A DNA stretch of 64,000 bases, from assembly GCA_021770755.1 (NCBI GenBank), contig JAETQI010000004.1, positions 81,852-145,851 on the forward strand, given 5' to 3'. The notes under the pieces were generated by a model. It was not told the origin of the DNA and searched no databases. It saw only the letters and a program-made list of their open reading frames with translations. The position numbers and the translations under genes were made by a program. Origin of the DNA: Lachnospiraceae bacterium. GTDB taxonomy: Bacteria > Bacillota > Clostridia > Lachnospirales > Lachnospiraceae. Each line of letters opens with the position of its first letter. The first letter of the stretch is position 1. This document shows positions 7,710 to 16,501 of this stretch, piece after piece.

Positions 7710-9413
7710 ATGAAATACAGACCGCTTCCGATCGGCATCAGCGATTTTGCTGAGATGATCCAGAAAGAATTTTACTATGTGGACAAAACCCCGATGATCA
7801 AAGAGCTTTTGGACAATCAGGCCAAGGTGACGCTCTTCACGCGTCCGCGCCGTTTCGGAAAGACGCTCAATATGAGTATGTTAAAGTACTATTTTGAGGA
7901 CGACAGGGACTGGCAGGGAAACAGGCGCGACTGGTCGGATCTGTTTGACGGACTTAAGATCATGGAGGCAGGGGAATCGTATCTTGCCCACAGAGGGCAG
8001 TATCCGGTGATCTATCTGACGTTTAAGGATTCTAAGCGGGAGAGCTTTGAGCGGTCATACACAGAGATGGTCAGAGTCATTGCGGAGGAATTTGGGCGTC
8101 ACAGATTTGTGATTGAATTTCCGGAGATGGAAGAATGTAGGGAAAAGTTCTTGAAGATCATGCGCCGGGAGGGCAGTCAGAATGATTATGAGACAGCGAT
8201 CCTGTTTCTTTCGAAATGTCTTGAAATATATTATGGCAGAAAAGCGGTCGTGCTGGTCGACGAGTATGATGTTCCGCTGGAGAATGCGTTTACGTGTGGT
8301 TTTTACAATGAGATGGTCAATTTTATCAGAGCATTATTTGAGAGCGGCTTAAAGGACAATACGAGTCTCGCATTTTCAGCGATCACGGGCTGTCTGCGGG
8401 TGTCAAAGGAGAGTATTTTTACAGGTCTGAATAATTTAAATATTGTTTCCGTCAGAAGTACCGGTTTTGATGAGTACTTTGGATTTAAGGTGGATGAGGT
8501 GGAGAAACTGTGTCATTATTATGACCTGGATGACAAATATGACACAGTTAAAGAGTGGTATAATGGCTATACATTTGGTCAGACGGATATTTATAATCCA
8601 TGGAGCGTGATCAAATATATATATGACGCACGGCCAAACCATGACTGGCTGCCAATGTCTTACTGGGCGAATACTTCCTCGAACAGCATCGTAAAAACGC
8701 TGATCGACCGGGCTGGCGACGAGGAGCGGGAGAAGATCGAAACGCTGCTGGCGGGCGGTACGATCGTGATACAGATTCATGAGGATATCACATACAACGA
8801 GATTTACGATGAGGGTGACAACCTGTGGAATTTTATGTTTTTCACGGGATATTTCCGCAAGGTCAGGGAATGGATGGAAGGGACAAAGATCTTTGCAGAG
8901 CTTACGATTCCAAATAAAGAGGTACTGTATATTTTTGAGCAGAAGATTCAGAAATGGTTCCACGAAAAGCTAAGAGGCAGGGACATGCACCCGCTTCACG
9001 ATGCCGTGATCACGAAGGACTGTGCCGTGATGGAGGAGGAGATCAACGATATCTTTGAGGAGACCATCAGTTATATGGATCAGAATGAATACTATTATCA
9101 TGGGATGATGGCTGGTCTTTTGACGGGGATCAAGGGTTATACGGTGCGTTCGAACAGGGAGGGCGGAAAAGGGCGCAGCGATCTTCTGGTGAAACCGGTC
9201 CGCCGGAGCAGGGAGGCGTTTGTCATCGAGTTCAAGGTCACGAAGGATTTTGAGGAACTGGATCAGAAGGCGGACGAGGCGATCCGGCAGATCGAGGATC
9301 GGAAGTATGAGATGGCGCTCAGGAATGACGGATACAAATATATCAGCTATTACGGCATCGCATTCTGCGGCAAGGAGTGCGTGGTGCACTGCAGGCCGTA
9401 TGAAGCCGGATAG
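7710..9413 (+). CDS. AAA-ATPase-like / PDDEXK_9 (DUF1703-type) protein
   Basis: A 567-residue protein starting 'MKYRPLPIGISDFAEMI', the hallmark opening of the AAA-ATPase-like family ('FYYVDKTPMIKELL' follows). P-loop 'TRPRRFGKTLNMSML', Walker B 'AVVLVDEYDVPL', and a C-terminal nuclease-like core 'GRSDLLVKP ... AFVIEFKV' with D and ExK. ATG 7710 is chosen because GAGGAGGG is upstream and the family begins there. It is a paralogue of the preceding gene with the same architecture but low identity. Members often occur in many copies per genome; the biological role is not established. Confidence 0.9.
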   Translation: MKYRPLPIGISDFAEMIQKEFYYVDKTPMIKELLDNQAKVTLFTRPRRFGKTLNMSMLKYYFEDDRDWQGNRRDWSDLFDGLKIMEAGESYLAHRGQYPVIYLTFKDSKRESFERSYTEMVRVIAEEFGRHRFVIEFPEMEECREKFLKIMRREGSQNDYETAILFLSKCLEIYYGRKAVVLVDEYDVPLENAFTCGFYNEMVNFIRALFESGLKDNTSLAFSAITGCLRVSKESIFTGLNNLNIVSVRSTGFDEYFGFKVDEVEKLCHYYDLDDKYDTVKEWYNGYTFGQTDIYNPWSVIKYIYDARPNHDWLPMSYWANTSSNSIVKTLIDRAGDEEREKIETLLAGGTIVIQIHEDITYNEIYDEGDNLWNFMFFTGYFRKVREWMEGTKIFAELTIPNKEVLYIFEQKIQKWFHEKLRGRDMHPLHDAVITKDCAVMEEEINDIFEETISYMDQNEYYYHGMMAGLLTGIKGYTVRSNREGGKGRSDLLVKPVRRSREAFVIEFKVTKDFEELDQKADEAIRQIEDRKYEMALRNDGYKYISYYGIAFCGKECVVHCRPYEAG

Positions 9414-9422
9414 AGAAATGAA

Positions 9423-9457
9423 TGGCGGAACAGTCAGGGCTGTTCCGCCAGTTTTTT
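9423..9457 (+). terminator. Terminator of the AAA-ATPase-like gene, overlapping the end of the opposing helicase gene
   Basis: TGGCGGAACAG (9423-9433) pairs with CTGTTCCGCCA (9440-9450), followed by GTTTTTT. The right arm and T run also encode the last residues 'KKLAEQP' of the helicase on the other strand, so the two convergent genes share this DNA. Confidence 0.9.
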
Positions 9458-10975
9458 CATGCATGTCCAGTAATTTCTTTCCCGGGTGGATCCCGCATGA
9501 GAGATATGCTGTTCGATCACATTTATTTCAGCCGTCCAGTCTGCGCGGACGGAGCCAAGATCCAGACAGTGTATCGCCTCCTGGATCTTATTTTCCGCCA
9601 GACCGGCATGCTGCATCCGCTCCAGCATCTTCGATGCTTTTTGTACATAGCGGGAATTGTAGAACATGCCTGTGTCCGGCCGGTATTCCAGGTCAAAGAT
9701 ACGGTTTCCTTTTGTGTCCGGAAGAAAACAGGAATCTTCCGACGATTCTGTGATGTGCAGGTAATACAGGGATGCTGTTTCTTTCCCTTCCTTTTTGCGG
9801 ATGATCCTGCCGAGGCGCTGGATCCGCTGGCGCTGGGTCGCGGTGCCGGACAGAATGATGCCGACGGCGGCATCTGGTACGTCGACGCCCTCATCGATCG
9901 CTTTGCAGGCGATCAGGATCCGGATATCACCCAGCCGGAAGCGCTCCAGGGCATTTTTGCTGGCCTGCGGTCCGAGTTTGGAATGGCAGCGTGCCACTTT
10001 GCCAGGGTACAGGTCGTGCAGGCGTTTATACAATGCCTCGGCCTGACGGATGCGCTCGCCGAATATCAGTATCTTGTCCTTTATGCCCAGATACTGGATC
10101 AGGTCACAGGTGCAGTCAAGCCGCCCGGCCGCCATGCAGACCAGACTTTTTCTGATGTAGGACAGGCGCATATACTGGCGGGCAGTGTCTGCGATCTGCC
10201 TGTCCTTGTCCCCGGTGAGGCTGCGCAGCAGCTCAAAGCGCTCCTTCTGGTCGAGGCTGTCGAGGATCGGATAGGATGAGCGCAGGGTGAAATACAGGAT
10301 GGACATGCGGTCAGAGAGCGTATCATATTCGATGCGCTCATTGCGCTCGAAGGAGAGCCCGATGTGAAAGATATCAAATGGACATACAGTGCGCCGTGCT
10401 GCGGCCGTATCCATTCCATAGCTGTAGACCCTGCGTCCAAGTGCTGCGGCAAGCTCATGCCCTGCCTGACCGGAGGGCAGGGTAGCAGACAGTCCCAGTG
10501 AGAAGAAGCGGTCTTTGTAGGGCGTGATGTGCGGCAGGAACTCGAAGATAAGTTGATTCTGTCCGCTTACATAGTGGTGGCATTCATCTGCGATGAGCAG
10601 TACGGATTTTCCGTCGCGGAGTTCTGCCAGGATCTGACGCGCGAGTGTATAGCGCGCCGAGTTGATCACATAGATCATGTATCTGCAGTCCGATGGGGAG
10701 CGGTATCCTCCTCCGCGCAGACCGATACTTGCCGGGGAGCTGTCATCGCCGTGAAAAGATTTTAGGGCGCGCTTCCACTGATGCATGAGTGTGCTGGTCG
10801 GAACGACGATCCTGACGTACAGGTCCAGGTCTGTCCGCAGTGACAGACGCGCTGCTGCGGTGAGTGCCAGCAGCGTCTTGCCGGATCCGGTCACGGCCTG
10901 TACCATGCCCCTGCCGCTGTTGGAAAACCACCGCTCGAGGCATTCCTCCTGCCATTGGTATAGTTTTTGTTCCAT
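9434..10975 (-). CDS. SF2 DEAD/DEAH helicase (Res/XPB-like)
   Basis: 513 residues with a full helicase core: 'YQWQEECLERW' Q-like motif, Walker A 'AVTGSGKT' (residues 27-34), motif II 'IADECHH', 'SATLP' motif III, and 'QRIQRLGRIIRKK' motif VI, as in the XPB/type III restriction (ResIII) group. No nuclease or methylase domain is seen, so it is a stand-alone translocase. ATG 10975 is preceded by AAAGGA; a consensus promoter lies about 50 bases upstream. It is divergent from, and only about 260 bases away from, an operon with two BrxC/BrxD-like ATPases. BREX systems also pair such ATPases with helicases, so joint action is inferred. Confidence 0.9.
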   Translation of the reverse strand: MEQKLYQWQEECLERWFSNSGRGMVQAVTGSGKTLLALTAAARLSLRTDLDLYVRIVVPTSTLMHQWKRALKSFHGDDSSPASIGLRGGGYRSPSDCRYMIYVINSARYTLARQILAELRDGKSVLLIADECHHYVSGQNQLIFEFLPHITPYKDRFFSLGLSATLPSGQAGHELAAALGRRVYSYGMDTAAARRTVCPFDIFHIGLSFERNERIEYDTLSDRMSILYFTLRSSYPILDSLDQKERFELLRSLTGDKDRQIADTARQYMRLSYIRKSLVCMAAGRLDCTCDLIQYLGIKDKILIFGERIRQAEALYKRLHDLYPGKVARCHSKLGPQASKNALERFRLGDIRILIACKAIDEGVDVPDAAVGIILSGTATQRQRIQRLGRIIRKKEGKETASLYYLHITESSEDSCFLPDTKGNRIFDLEYRPDTGMFYNSRYVQKASKMLERMQHAGLAENKIQEAIHCLDLGSVRADWTAEINVIEQHISHAGSTRERNYWTCMKKLAEQP

Positions 10976-11027
10976 GGTTCTGTCCTTTGCTGTGATCGTT
11001 TGATTTCTTGACACATGTATTACGGTC

Positions 11028-11055
11028 ATTATATCAAATTTTGTATTTATTTCAA
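11028..11055 (-). promoter_or_regulatory. Promoter of the helicase gene
   Basis: Read on the minus strand: -35 TTGAAA (11050-11055) and -10 TATAAT (11028-11033) with a 16-base spacer. Confidence 0.75.
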
Positions 11056-11063
11056 ACAATATG

Positions 11064-11092
11064 TTGAAAAAATGTTCTGTTTCTTATATACT
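11064..11092 (+). promoter_or_regulatory. Promoter of the three-gene BrxC/D-like operon
   Basis: -35 TTGAAA (11064-11069) and -10 TATACT (11087-11092) with a 17-base spacer. It sits back to back with the helicase promoter, about nine bases apart, so both could share one regulator. The leader to 11236 contains short inverted repeats such as ATGGAAgg.tTTCCAT and a partial repeat of TTCTGGAA-like words. Confidence 0.75.
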
Positions 11093-11236
11093 TTTATGGA
11101 AGGATTTTCCATGTTCTGGAAGAATCTGAGTCTGCGGAATAACTGGATCAGAATGTTCCGGCAGTGTTGAGAGACAGGCGTCAGGGCATATGGATGGGAA
11201 AAAGACTGGTATGCGTGCAAGCGAGGAGGTATACGA

Positions 11237-12010
11237 ATGAATTATGAAGATTTTTATCAGGAACTACAGCCGCAGCAGAAAAGTGTGAAGGACGGGCTAG
11301 CTTCCCTGCAGAAACTGTTTAAGGCAGTCAGCCGCGAGCTCGAGGGCGGTGATGTCAAGAACCTTGCAAAGGATCTGGAGGCGATGGCGCAGTCGGCTGC
11401 GGCGGTCTCTGAGTCCGTCGATGCCATGAGGACAGCGGCGGACGGATTTGATGCGAAGGGATATTTTGAGAGCGGGGAATTTGCGGAGCAGATGCTTGCA
11501 GCCTGCGCGGAAAAGGGTGTGGATGTCCGCGGGGAATTTCCGGTCTATGAGATGTTTCCCTACCGCGTGAGGCTGGATGCAGAAAATCAGGACGTCTATA
11601 TGGACCGCAGGAAAGTGCAGTGCATGCGCCCGGGAAGCTTTGTGGAGATCGTCAGGAGCGGACAGGAGAAGCTCAACAAGGCATCGTTTAACGCCGTGGC
11701 ATTTGCCAGTGAGCTGGCGGACGCCTATGATCTGGCTGTCCTCAAACTCGACAGGCAGAAGCAGTCGGATATTTATCTGACGAGTCTGTACAAGATACTG
11801 GCGCCGATGAGCCGTTTCAGGAAGGATTATGACCAGCAGAGCTTTGCGTTTGACCTTGCAAGGCTGTATATTTCCGGCATAGAGGAGACGAAAAACGGAA
11901 GAAAGTTCCAGTTTGGTCCCAGCCGGGTTGGCGGGAAAGGGATCCGTATATTGGACATGGCAGGAAAGGAACAGTTTCTTGCGACGATCCGGTTTTTTGA
12001 AGCTGAGTAG
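11237..12010 (+). CDS. Unknown helical protein, first gene of the BrxC/D-like ATPase operon
   Basis: A 257-residue protein that I do not recognise. Residues 1-75 are strongly helical and Ala/Leu/Glu-rich, with coiled-coil potential ('LKLFKAVSRELEGG'-like heptads); the remainder is mixed and contains 'VYEMFPYRVRLDAENQDVYMDRRKV', a small beta region. No membrane segment and no catalytic motif are seen. GAGGAGG precedes ATG 11237. It is 20 bases upstream of the first ATPase gene, which suggests a complex with the two ATPases, perhaps as a DNA-binding or adaptor subunit. Confidence 0.75.
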   Translation: MNYEDFYQELQPQQKSVKDGLASLQKLFKAVSRELEGGDVKNLAKDLEAMAQSAAAVSESVDAMRTAADGFDAKGYFESGEFAEQMLAACAEKGVDVRGEFPVYEMFPYRVRLDAENQDVYMDRRKVQCMRPGSFVEIVRSGQEKLNKASFNAVAFASELADAYDLAVLKLDRQKQSDIYLTSLYKILAPMSRFRKDYDQQSFAFDLARLYISGIEETKNGRKFQFGPSRVGGKGIRILDMAGKEQFLATIRFFEAE

Positions 12011-12030
12011 GCAGATGAGGGGGACAGGTT

Positions 12031-13185
12031 ATGGCGGAAGAGGTTGAAAAATGCGGGATTTCTTTTCTCGCTGATTTCTGGCAGGAAAAATATCTTCGGG
12101 AATATATCAGGAACGGCGGCAGCAAGATCAAGTTTGTGACAGGGCGGCAGGGAAGTGGAAAAACGCATTTTCTGAAACTGATGACAGCAGTTGCCAGGGA
12201 AGAGGCGTATAAGACGGCACAGTTTTCGGCAAGGGATATCTGGCTTCATGATTTTAAGGATATCTATGTGGAGATCCTCCAGCAGTGTGACATTATGGGG
12301 TGTCTGGAGGCGGTCAGCCATCAGTTGATTGAACAGATGGGGTTCCGCCATCAGGACATTCCGGAGGGGATGCGGTTTATCGATTATCTCTCCCAGAACG
12401 ATTCGAGCGATGCGATCACCAAACGTGAGATCCGTTCCCTGCTGCGGAAGATCTTTTTGGACGATCCACTGATGGACAACAATTTTGCGCTGGCGTGCAG
12501 TATGCTCACAGGAAGCATCCTGGGGTATCCCGTATTGGAAGAACAGAACAGGGAACTGCTCCTCGCGTGGCTGGAGGGCGATCGTTCCATAAAGCTGTCC
12601 CAGCTACGTGCGCTGGATTTTTATCCCAGCCGGATCACGAAATACAATGCGAGACACATGCTCCGTTCTCTGGCGGAGCTGGTACATATGGGCGGATATT
12701 CCGGCCTGTTTGTCACGATCGACGATGTGGAGATCCTGACCAGCCGTTCCAGCCTGGAACCAGTGCACTACACAAAGGTAAAGCGGGAAGACACCTATGA
12801 GAGTATCCGCCAGTTGATCGATGATATCGACAGCATGAAAAATATCATGTTTGTGTATGCTTTTGACCGCGAACTGCTCGACAACGAAAATGCCGGGATC
12901 AAATCGTATCAGGCGCTGTGGATGCGGATCCAGAATGAGATCGTGGGGGAGCGGTTTAACCGTTTTGCCGACATGGTCGACATGGACCGTCTGGCAGCGC
13001 AGGAATACACGCCGGATGTGATCGTTGCGATATCTGAGTGCATGGCAAAGTCGCAGGAGGACGCAGCCTATGCCCCGCTGGACCGGGAGACTGCAGGGCA
13101 GCTCATAGAACGCGCGCGCATGGGGGCAGTGGGGATTCCGCTGCTGATCCGGAAGACGATGCAGGGGGTGGATACGGATGTATGA
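12031..13185 (+). CDS. P-loop ATPase, BrxC/BrxD-like (first of a tandem pair)
   Basis: 384 residues. Walker A 'GRQGSGKT' at 38-45 lies close to the N terminus; Walker B is 'LFVTIDDVEIL' with D231/D232, followed by a run that includes 'VFVYAFDRELL', a sensor-like strand. The spacing and the 'GGYSGLFVTIDDVE' context resemble the DUF2791 (BrxC/BrxD) ATPases of BREX systems. RBS GGGGGACAGG. The stop overlaps the next start by eight bases, so the two ATPases are made together and may form a hetero-oligomer. Confidence 0.75.
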   Translation: MAEEVEKCGISFLADFWQEKYLREYIRNGGSKIKFVTGRQGSGKTHFLKLMTAVAREEAYKTAQFSARDIWLHDFKDIYVEILQQCDIMGCLEAVSHQLIEQMGFRHQDIPEGMRFIDYLSQNDSSDAITKREIRSLLRKIFLDDPLMDNNFALACSMLTGSILGYPVLEEQNRELLLAWLEGDRSIKLSQLRALDFYPSRITKYNARHMLRSLAELVHMGGYSGLFVTIDDVEILTSRSSLEPVHYTKVKREDTYESIRQLIDDIDSMKNIMFVYAFDRELLDNENAGIKSYQALWMRIQNEIVGERFNRFADMVDMDRLAAQEYTPDVIVAISECMAKSQEDAAYAPLDRETAGQLIERARMGAVGIPLLIRKTMQGVDTDV

Positions 13186-14368
13186 TATAGAAGCGAGACA
13201 TATGATCGAAGCGCTGCGCTCGGGAGTGCCCTCCCGCGCCGTGGGGCAGTATTTTTCGGAGGCGCGTCCGAAGATCATGAAGGAAATATCAGAACGGCTC
13301 GATCAGGTATCTGAGCAGGGAAGATCGAGCGGTATGGTGATCTGCGGGAAGTACGGGGAAGGAAAGACGCATCTGCTCAATACCGTGTTCAGCCTTGCCC
13401 ATTCCAATGAGATGGTCGTCTCATACCTGTCACTGAGCAAGGAGACACCGATGGACAAGCTCTATCTGGTGTACCAGAAACTGATACAGAATACGTATCT
13501 TCCCAGACGTGAACAGCCGGGATTTATGCATGAGGTGGACAAGATATCGGCGAAAAGCCCGATCGCAAACGAGATGTACCTGTACGCTGCGAAACAGTTG
13601 GAGACAGATAAGCTGTACTATCTGTTCCGCTCGTATCTCAACACGGAGGATCCGAATGAGAAATTTCTCCTGCAGGCCGATCTTGAGGGAGATTTTGTGG
13701 CAAATGCGCCTTTGAAGAAGATCTACCGGCGCATATTTAACGAGCCTGTGAAATACAATGTCAATTTTACCAAGACAAAGCACTGCGGGGACTATATTTC
13801 CTTTATGAGCCATCTGTTTACACAGATGGGGTATCATGGCTGGGTGATCCTGGTCGATGAGACGGAGCTCATGGGGCGCCTTGGCAAGAAAGCGCGCCTG
13901 AACGCATACAGGAATATGGCGAAATTTCTGATGCCGAACCAGTGCCCGGAATCGACATTCAGCATTTTCGCGCTCAGTGCTTCCTACGTGGAGGATGTGA
14001 TCGAAGGAAAGCACGAGTACGAAAATCTCGAGGAGGTCTATCCGGAGGAACAGGAGCCTGCCAGAGCTGTTCTGGATATGCTGACAAAGGCGCCGCAGTT
14101 GCTGCCTCTGACAAAGGATGAGATCAACGAGATCTTGTGTAAGATACAGGATTTCCATGGCAGGGCGTACGAGTGGACACCCAGTCTGTCCGCCGCTTCG
14201 CTGGCGGCATCTACCCAGTCGGGCGGCTATTTGCTGCGCACCAAGATCCGCGCGGCGATCGAGTTCTTAGACCAGCTCTATCAGTATGGCAGGGCGGGGG
14301 ATACCACCATCAACGAACTCGGGGAGGAGACCTTTGAGGAAGATATACCGGTGATCGATGATTTTTAA
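13178..14368 (+). CDS. BREX-type ATP-binding protein, BrxD-like (DUF2791)
   Basis: 396 residues. Walker A 'GKYGEGKT' at 57-64 is followed by 'VVSYLSLSKETPMDKLYLVYQKLIQ', closely matching the BrxD pattern in which the Walker A region leads to 'VVS..LS.E.P......VY'. Walker B is 'WVILVDETELM' (D227, E228), followed by 'RLNAYRNMAKFL' as in BrxD. No PglX methylase, PglZ phosphatase or BrxA/B gene is nearby, so this is not a classical BREX locus. The stop codon coincides with the beginning of a decayed AAA-ATPase-like tail. Confidence 0.85.
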   Translation: MYDIEARHMIEALRSGVPSRAVGQYFSEARPKIMKEISERLDQVSEQGRSSGMVICGKYGEGKTHLLNTVFSLAHSNEMVVSYLSLSKETPMDKLYLVYQKLIQNTYLPRREQPGFMHEVDKISAKSPIANEMYLYAAKQLETDKLYYLFRSYLNTEDPNEKFLLQADLEGDFVANAPLKKIYRRIFNEPVKYNVNFTKTKHCGDYISFMSHLFTQMGYHGWVILVDETELMGRLGKKARLNAYRNMAKFLMPNQCPESTFSIFALSASYVEDVIEGKHEYENLEEVYPEEQEPARAVLDMLTKAPQLLPLTKDEINEILCKIQDFHGRAYEWTPSLSAASLAASTQSGGYLLRTKIRAAIEFLDQLYQYGRAGDTTINELGEETFEEDIPVIDDF

Positions 14369-14434
14369 TAAAAAGAAAGAGATCGGTGTGAGGACGATTA
14401 CACTTGGGGATAAGACGATCGAGGCGGTCGTCTG
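14364..14434 (+). pseudogene. Remnant C terminus of an AAA-ATPase-like / PD-(D/E)XK gene
   Basis: In the frame starting at 14364 the DNA reads 'FNKKKEIGVRTITLGDKTIE' plus 'AVV' and a stop. The intact gene at 5993-7600 ends 'FNQKKEIGVKELQIGDKTIV' plus 'EVVV' and a stop. Nothing of the upstream part remains. The remnant begins within four codons of the stop of the BrxD-like gene, marking a junction where foreign DNA replaced most of an older gene. Confidence 0.85.
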
Positions 14435-14544
14435 AAAAGCAAAATACAGAAGAGGGAATGAACACGCCCTGGCAGAATTAAGAATAAAACTGGATGTTGA
14501 TGACACGATGAAGGAAAAAATAGAACAGTATTTGAGACGAATTG

Positions 14545-14590
14545 ACAGGTGTATGGATAAGATTGTCTTTTATCCATACACCTGTTTCAA
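14545..14590. terminator. Strong hairpin between convergent BrxD-like operon and pepF
   Basis: A perfect 16-bp stem: ACAGGTGTATGGATAA (14545-14560) with its complement at 14570-14585 around a nine-base loop. The T run on the plus side is short (TTTCAAT), so it may act as a bidirectional terminator. The 110 bases before it hold no intact gene, only a short open stretch ('RIKLDVDDTMKEKIEQYLRR') without a start. Confidence 0.7.
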
Positions 14591-14606
14591 TACATAAAGT
14601 CGAGTC

Positions 14607-16406
14607 TTACCGCATCAGCTCCGCCAGCTCGTCGATCAGGCTGTCAAACAGTTTCAGCGCATCCTCGACTGGCGTCTTTGTCGACATGTCAACGCCAGCG
14701 TCTTTTAAGATGGACACGGGATCTTTGGAGCATCCGGCGCTCAGGAAGTTTTCCTTGTATGCCTTCACAGCAGGCGCTCCTTCGCGCAGGATCTTCTGTG
14801 AGAGTGCGATCGCGGCAGAGAAGCCGGTAGCGTACTGGTACACGTAGAAATTGTAGAAAAAGTGCGGGATCCGAGCCCACTCCAAGTCGATCTTGGCGTC
14901 GTGCACGATATCTTTGCCAAAGTACAGGTCGATCAGGTCGTGGTAGATCCTGCAGGCAGATTCGGAGTTGATGCTCTCGCCGTTCTGGATCAGCCTGCTC
15001 ATCCTTAACTCAAATTCCGCAAACATCGTCTGGCGGTAGAGTGTTGTCCGGAACTGCTCTAAGAAGTAGTTGATGAGGTACGCCCGCTCTTTTTTGTCGG
15101 TTGTCTTTTTTAACAGATACTGCATCAGGAGCGCTTCGTTGCAGGTAGATGCAACTTCTGCCACAAAGATCGAATAGTCCGCATCCACGACGGGCTGGTT
15201 CTTGTTTGAGAGGTAGGAGTGCAGTGCATGTCCCATCTCGTGAGCCGTTGTAAATTCGCTGTCGAGATTGTTCTTGTAATTTAAGAGCACGTAAGGGTGG
15301 ATGCGGCATCCGCTCGAGTACGCGCCGCTTCGCTTTCCCTCGTTTTCGTAGATATCGATCCAGCGGCTGCCAAATCCCTCGTCGAGAAGTGCCACATAGT
15401 CGTCGCCGAGAACAGAGAGTGCTTCGCGGATATTTTCCTGTGCCTCTGCAAATGGGATGTCGCGCTCCGCGTTTGGCACGATCGGTACATACAGGTCATA
15501 CATGTGGAGTTCATCTGTTTTCAGGAGTTTTTTCCTGAGGCGCACATACTTGTACATGGATTCCATATTTTCATGGACGGCATCGATCAGGTTATTGTAC
15601 ACCTGCGGATCGACGTTGTTGGCGTCAAGGGCTGCCTCCAGGGGACTGTTGTACTTGCGCATCTTGGAAAAGAAGTTGAGTTGTTTCATCTGTGCAGACA
15701 GGATCGCGGCAGATGTGTTCTTGTGTTCGGCGTAGGTCTTGTACAGGGATTCGAAAGCGTCTTTTCTGACATTCCTGTCATAGTTCTGCATCAGCGGGAT
15801 GAAGCTTGCATGCGTTACAGGGAGACGGTTGCCCTCGATATCTGTCACCGAATCATAGGTCATGTCCGCATCGTTCAGAAGGCTGAAGATGTCGTCGGGG
15901 GACTGCGCAAGATCACCTGCCGCGGCGAGGATCCGCTCCTCCGCATCACTCAGAATGTGTGCCTTTTTGCGCAGAATATCGTTTAAACATCTCCTGTACT
16001 GGTTCAGTCCGGGCTGTTTTTCATAAAATGCGTTCAGCACATCGTCCGGAATCTCGAGGATCTCCGGCTCCGCAAAAGAAAGGGCGGACGAGATCGCCAC
16101 ACAGATACCTGTCGTCTGGTCGCGGAATCCCTGGTAGGTCGTGTTCTTGGTATTTTCATCGGCTTTTCGGAAGGAATAGTTTGCAAAGCGGTCGAGCGCA
16201 ACGGTGATCTCATCCTGCAGCTTAAGGAAGCCTAACAGGTTGTCCGCACACTCGCCGAGCTTTCCCTGAAAAGCTTCGGCACGGGGGATCATGCCCTTTA
16301 TGTGCTCCAGATCCTTTTTCCATTCCTCATCGCTGGCATAGAGATCCTCGACAGCCCAGGTATATTCCTTTGGGACATCGCTGCGTTTTTCGTAATTTTC
16401 ATTCAT
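14607..16406 (-). CDS. pepF: Oligoendopeptidase F (M3 family zinc peptidase)
   Basis: 599 residues, the usual PepF length. The zinc site is 'TTAHEMGHALHSYL' (HExxH), with a downstream Glu in 'FVAEVASTCNEALL' as third ligand. The N-terminal 'VPKEYTWAVEDLYASDEEW' is typical of the family. AAGGAG precedes the start by nine bases. It is a cytoplasmic enzyme that trims oligopeptides of about 7-17 residues, contributing to peptide use. It is monocistronic, convergent with the BrxD-like operon and divergent from addB. Confidence 0.96.
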   Translation of the reverse strand: MNENYEKRSDVPKEYTWAVEDLYASDEEWKKDLEHIKGMIPRAEAFQGKLGECADNLLGFLKLQDEITVALDRFANYSFRKADENTKNTTYQGFRDQTTGICVAISSALSFAEPEILEIPDDVLNAFYEKQPGLNQYRRCLNDILRKKAHILSDAEERILAAAGDLAQSPDDIFSLLNDADMTYDSVTDIEGNRLPVTHASFIPLMQNYDRNVRKDAFESLYKTYAEHKNTSAAILSAQMKQLNFFSKMRKYNSPLEAALDANNVDPQVYNNLIDAVHENMESMYKYVRLRKKLLKTDELHMYDLYVPIVPNAERDIPFAEAQENIREALSVLGDDYVALLDEGFGSRWIDIYENEGKRSGAYSSGCRIHPYVLLNYKNNLDSEFTTAHEMGHALHSYLSNKNQPVVDADYSIFVAEVASTCNEALLMQYLLKKTTDKKERAYLINYFLEQFRTTLYRQTMFAEFELRMSRLIQNGESINSESACRIYHDLIDLYFGKDIVHDAKIDLEWARIPHFFYNFYVYQYATGFSAAIALSQKILREGAPAVKAYKENFLSAGCSKDPVSILKDAGVDMSTKTPVEDALKLFDSLIDELAELMR

Positions 16407-16501
16407 GGTTTCTTTCTCCTTTTTATATTTATCACTTTATTCTATCATTTTATCTGACATTATGCTAGACTAAAATGTAAAGAGAAATAAGGAGGCAGTC
16501 A

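Noticed and set aside
11237..14368. Classical BREX locus
   Set aside because: No PglX methylase, PglZ phosphatase, BrxA or BrxB gene is present in the neighbourhood; only the ATPase family is shared.
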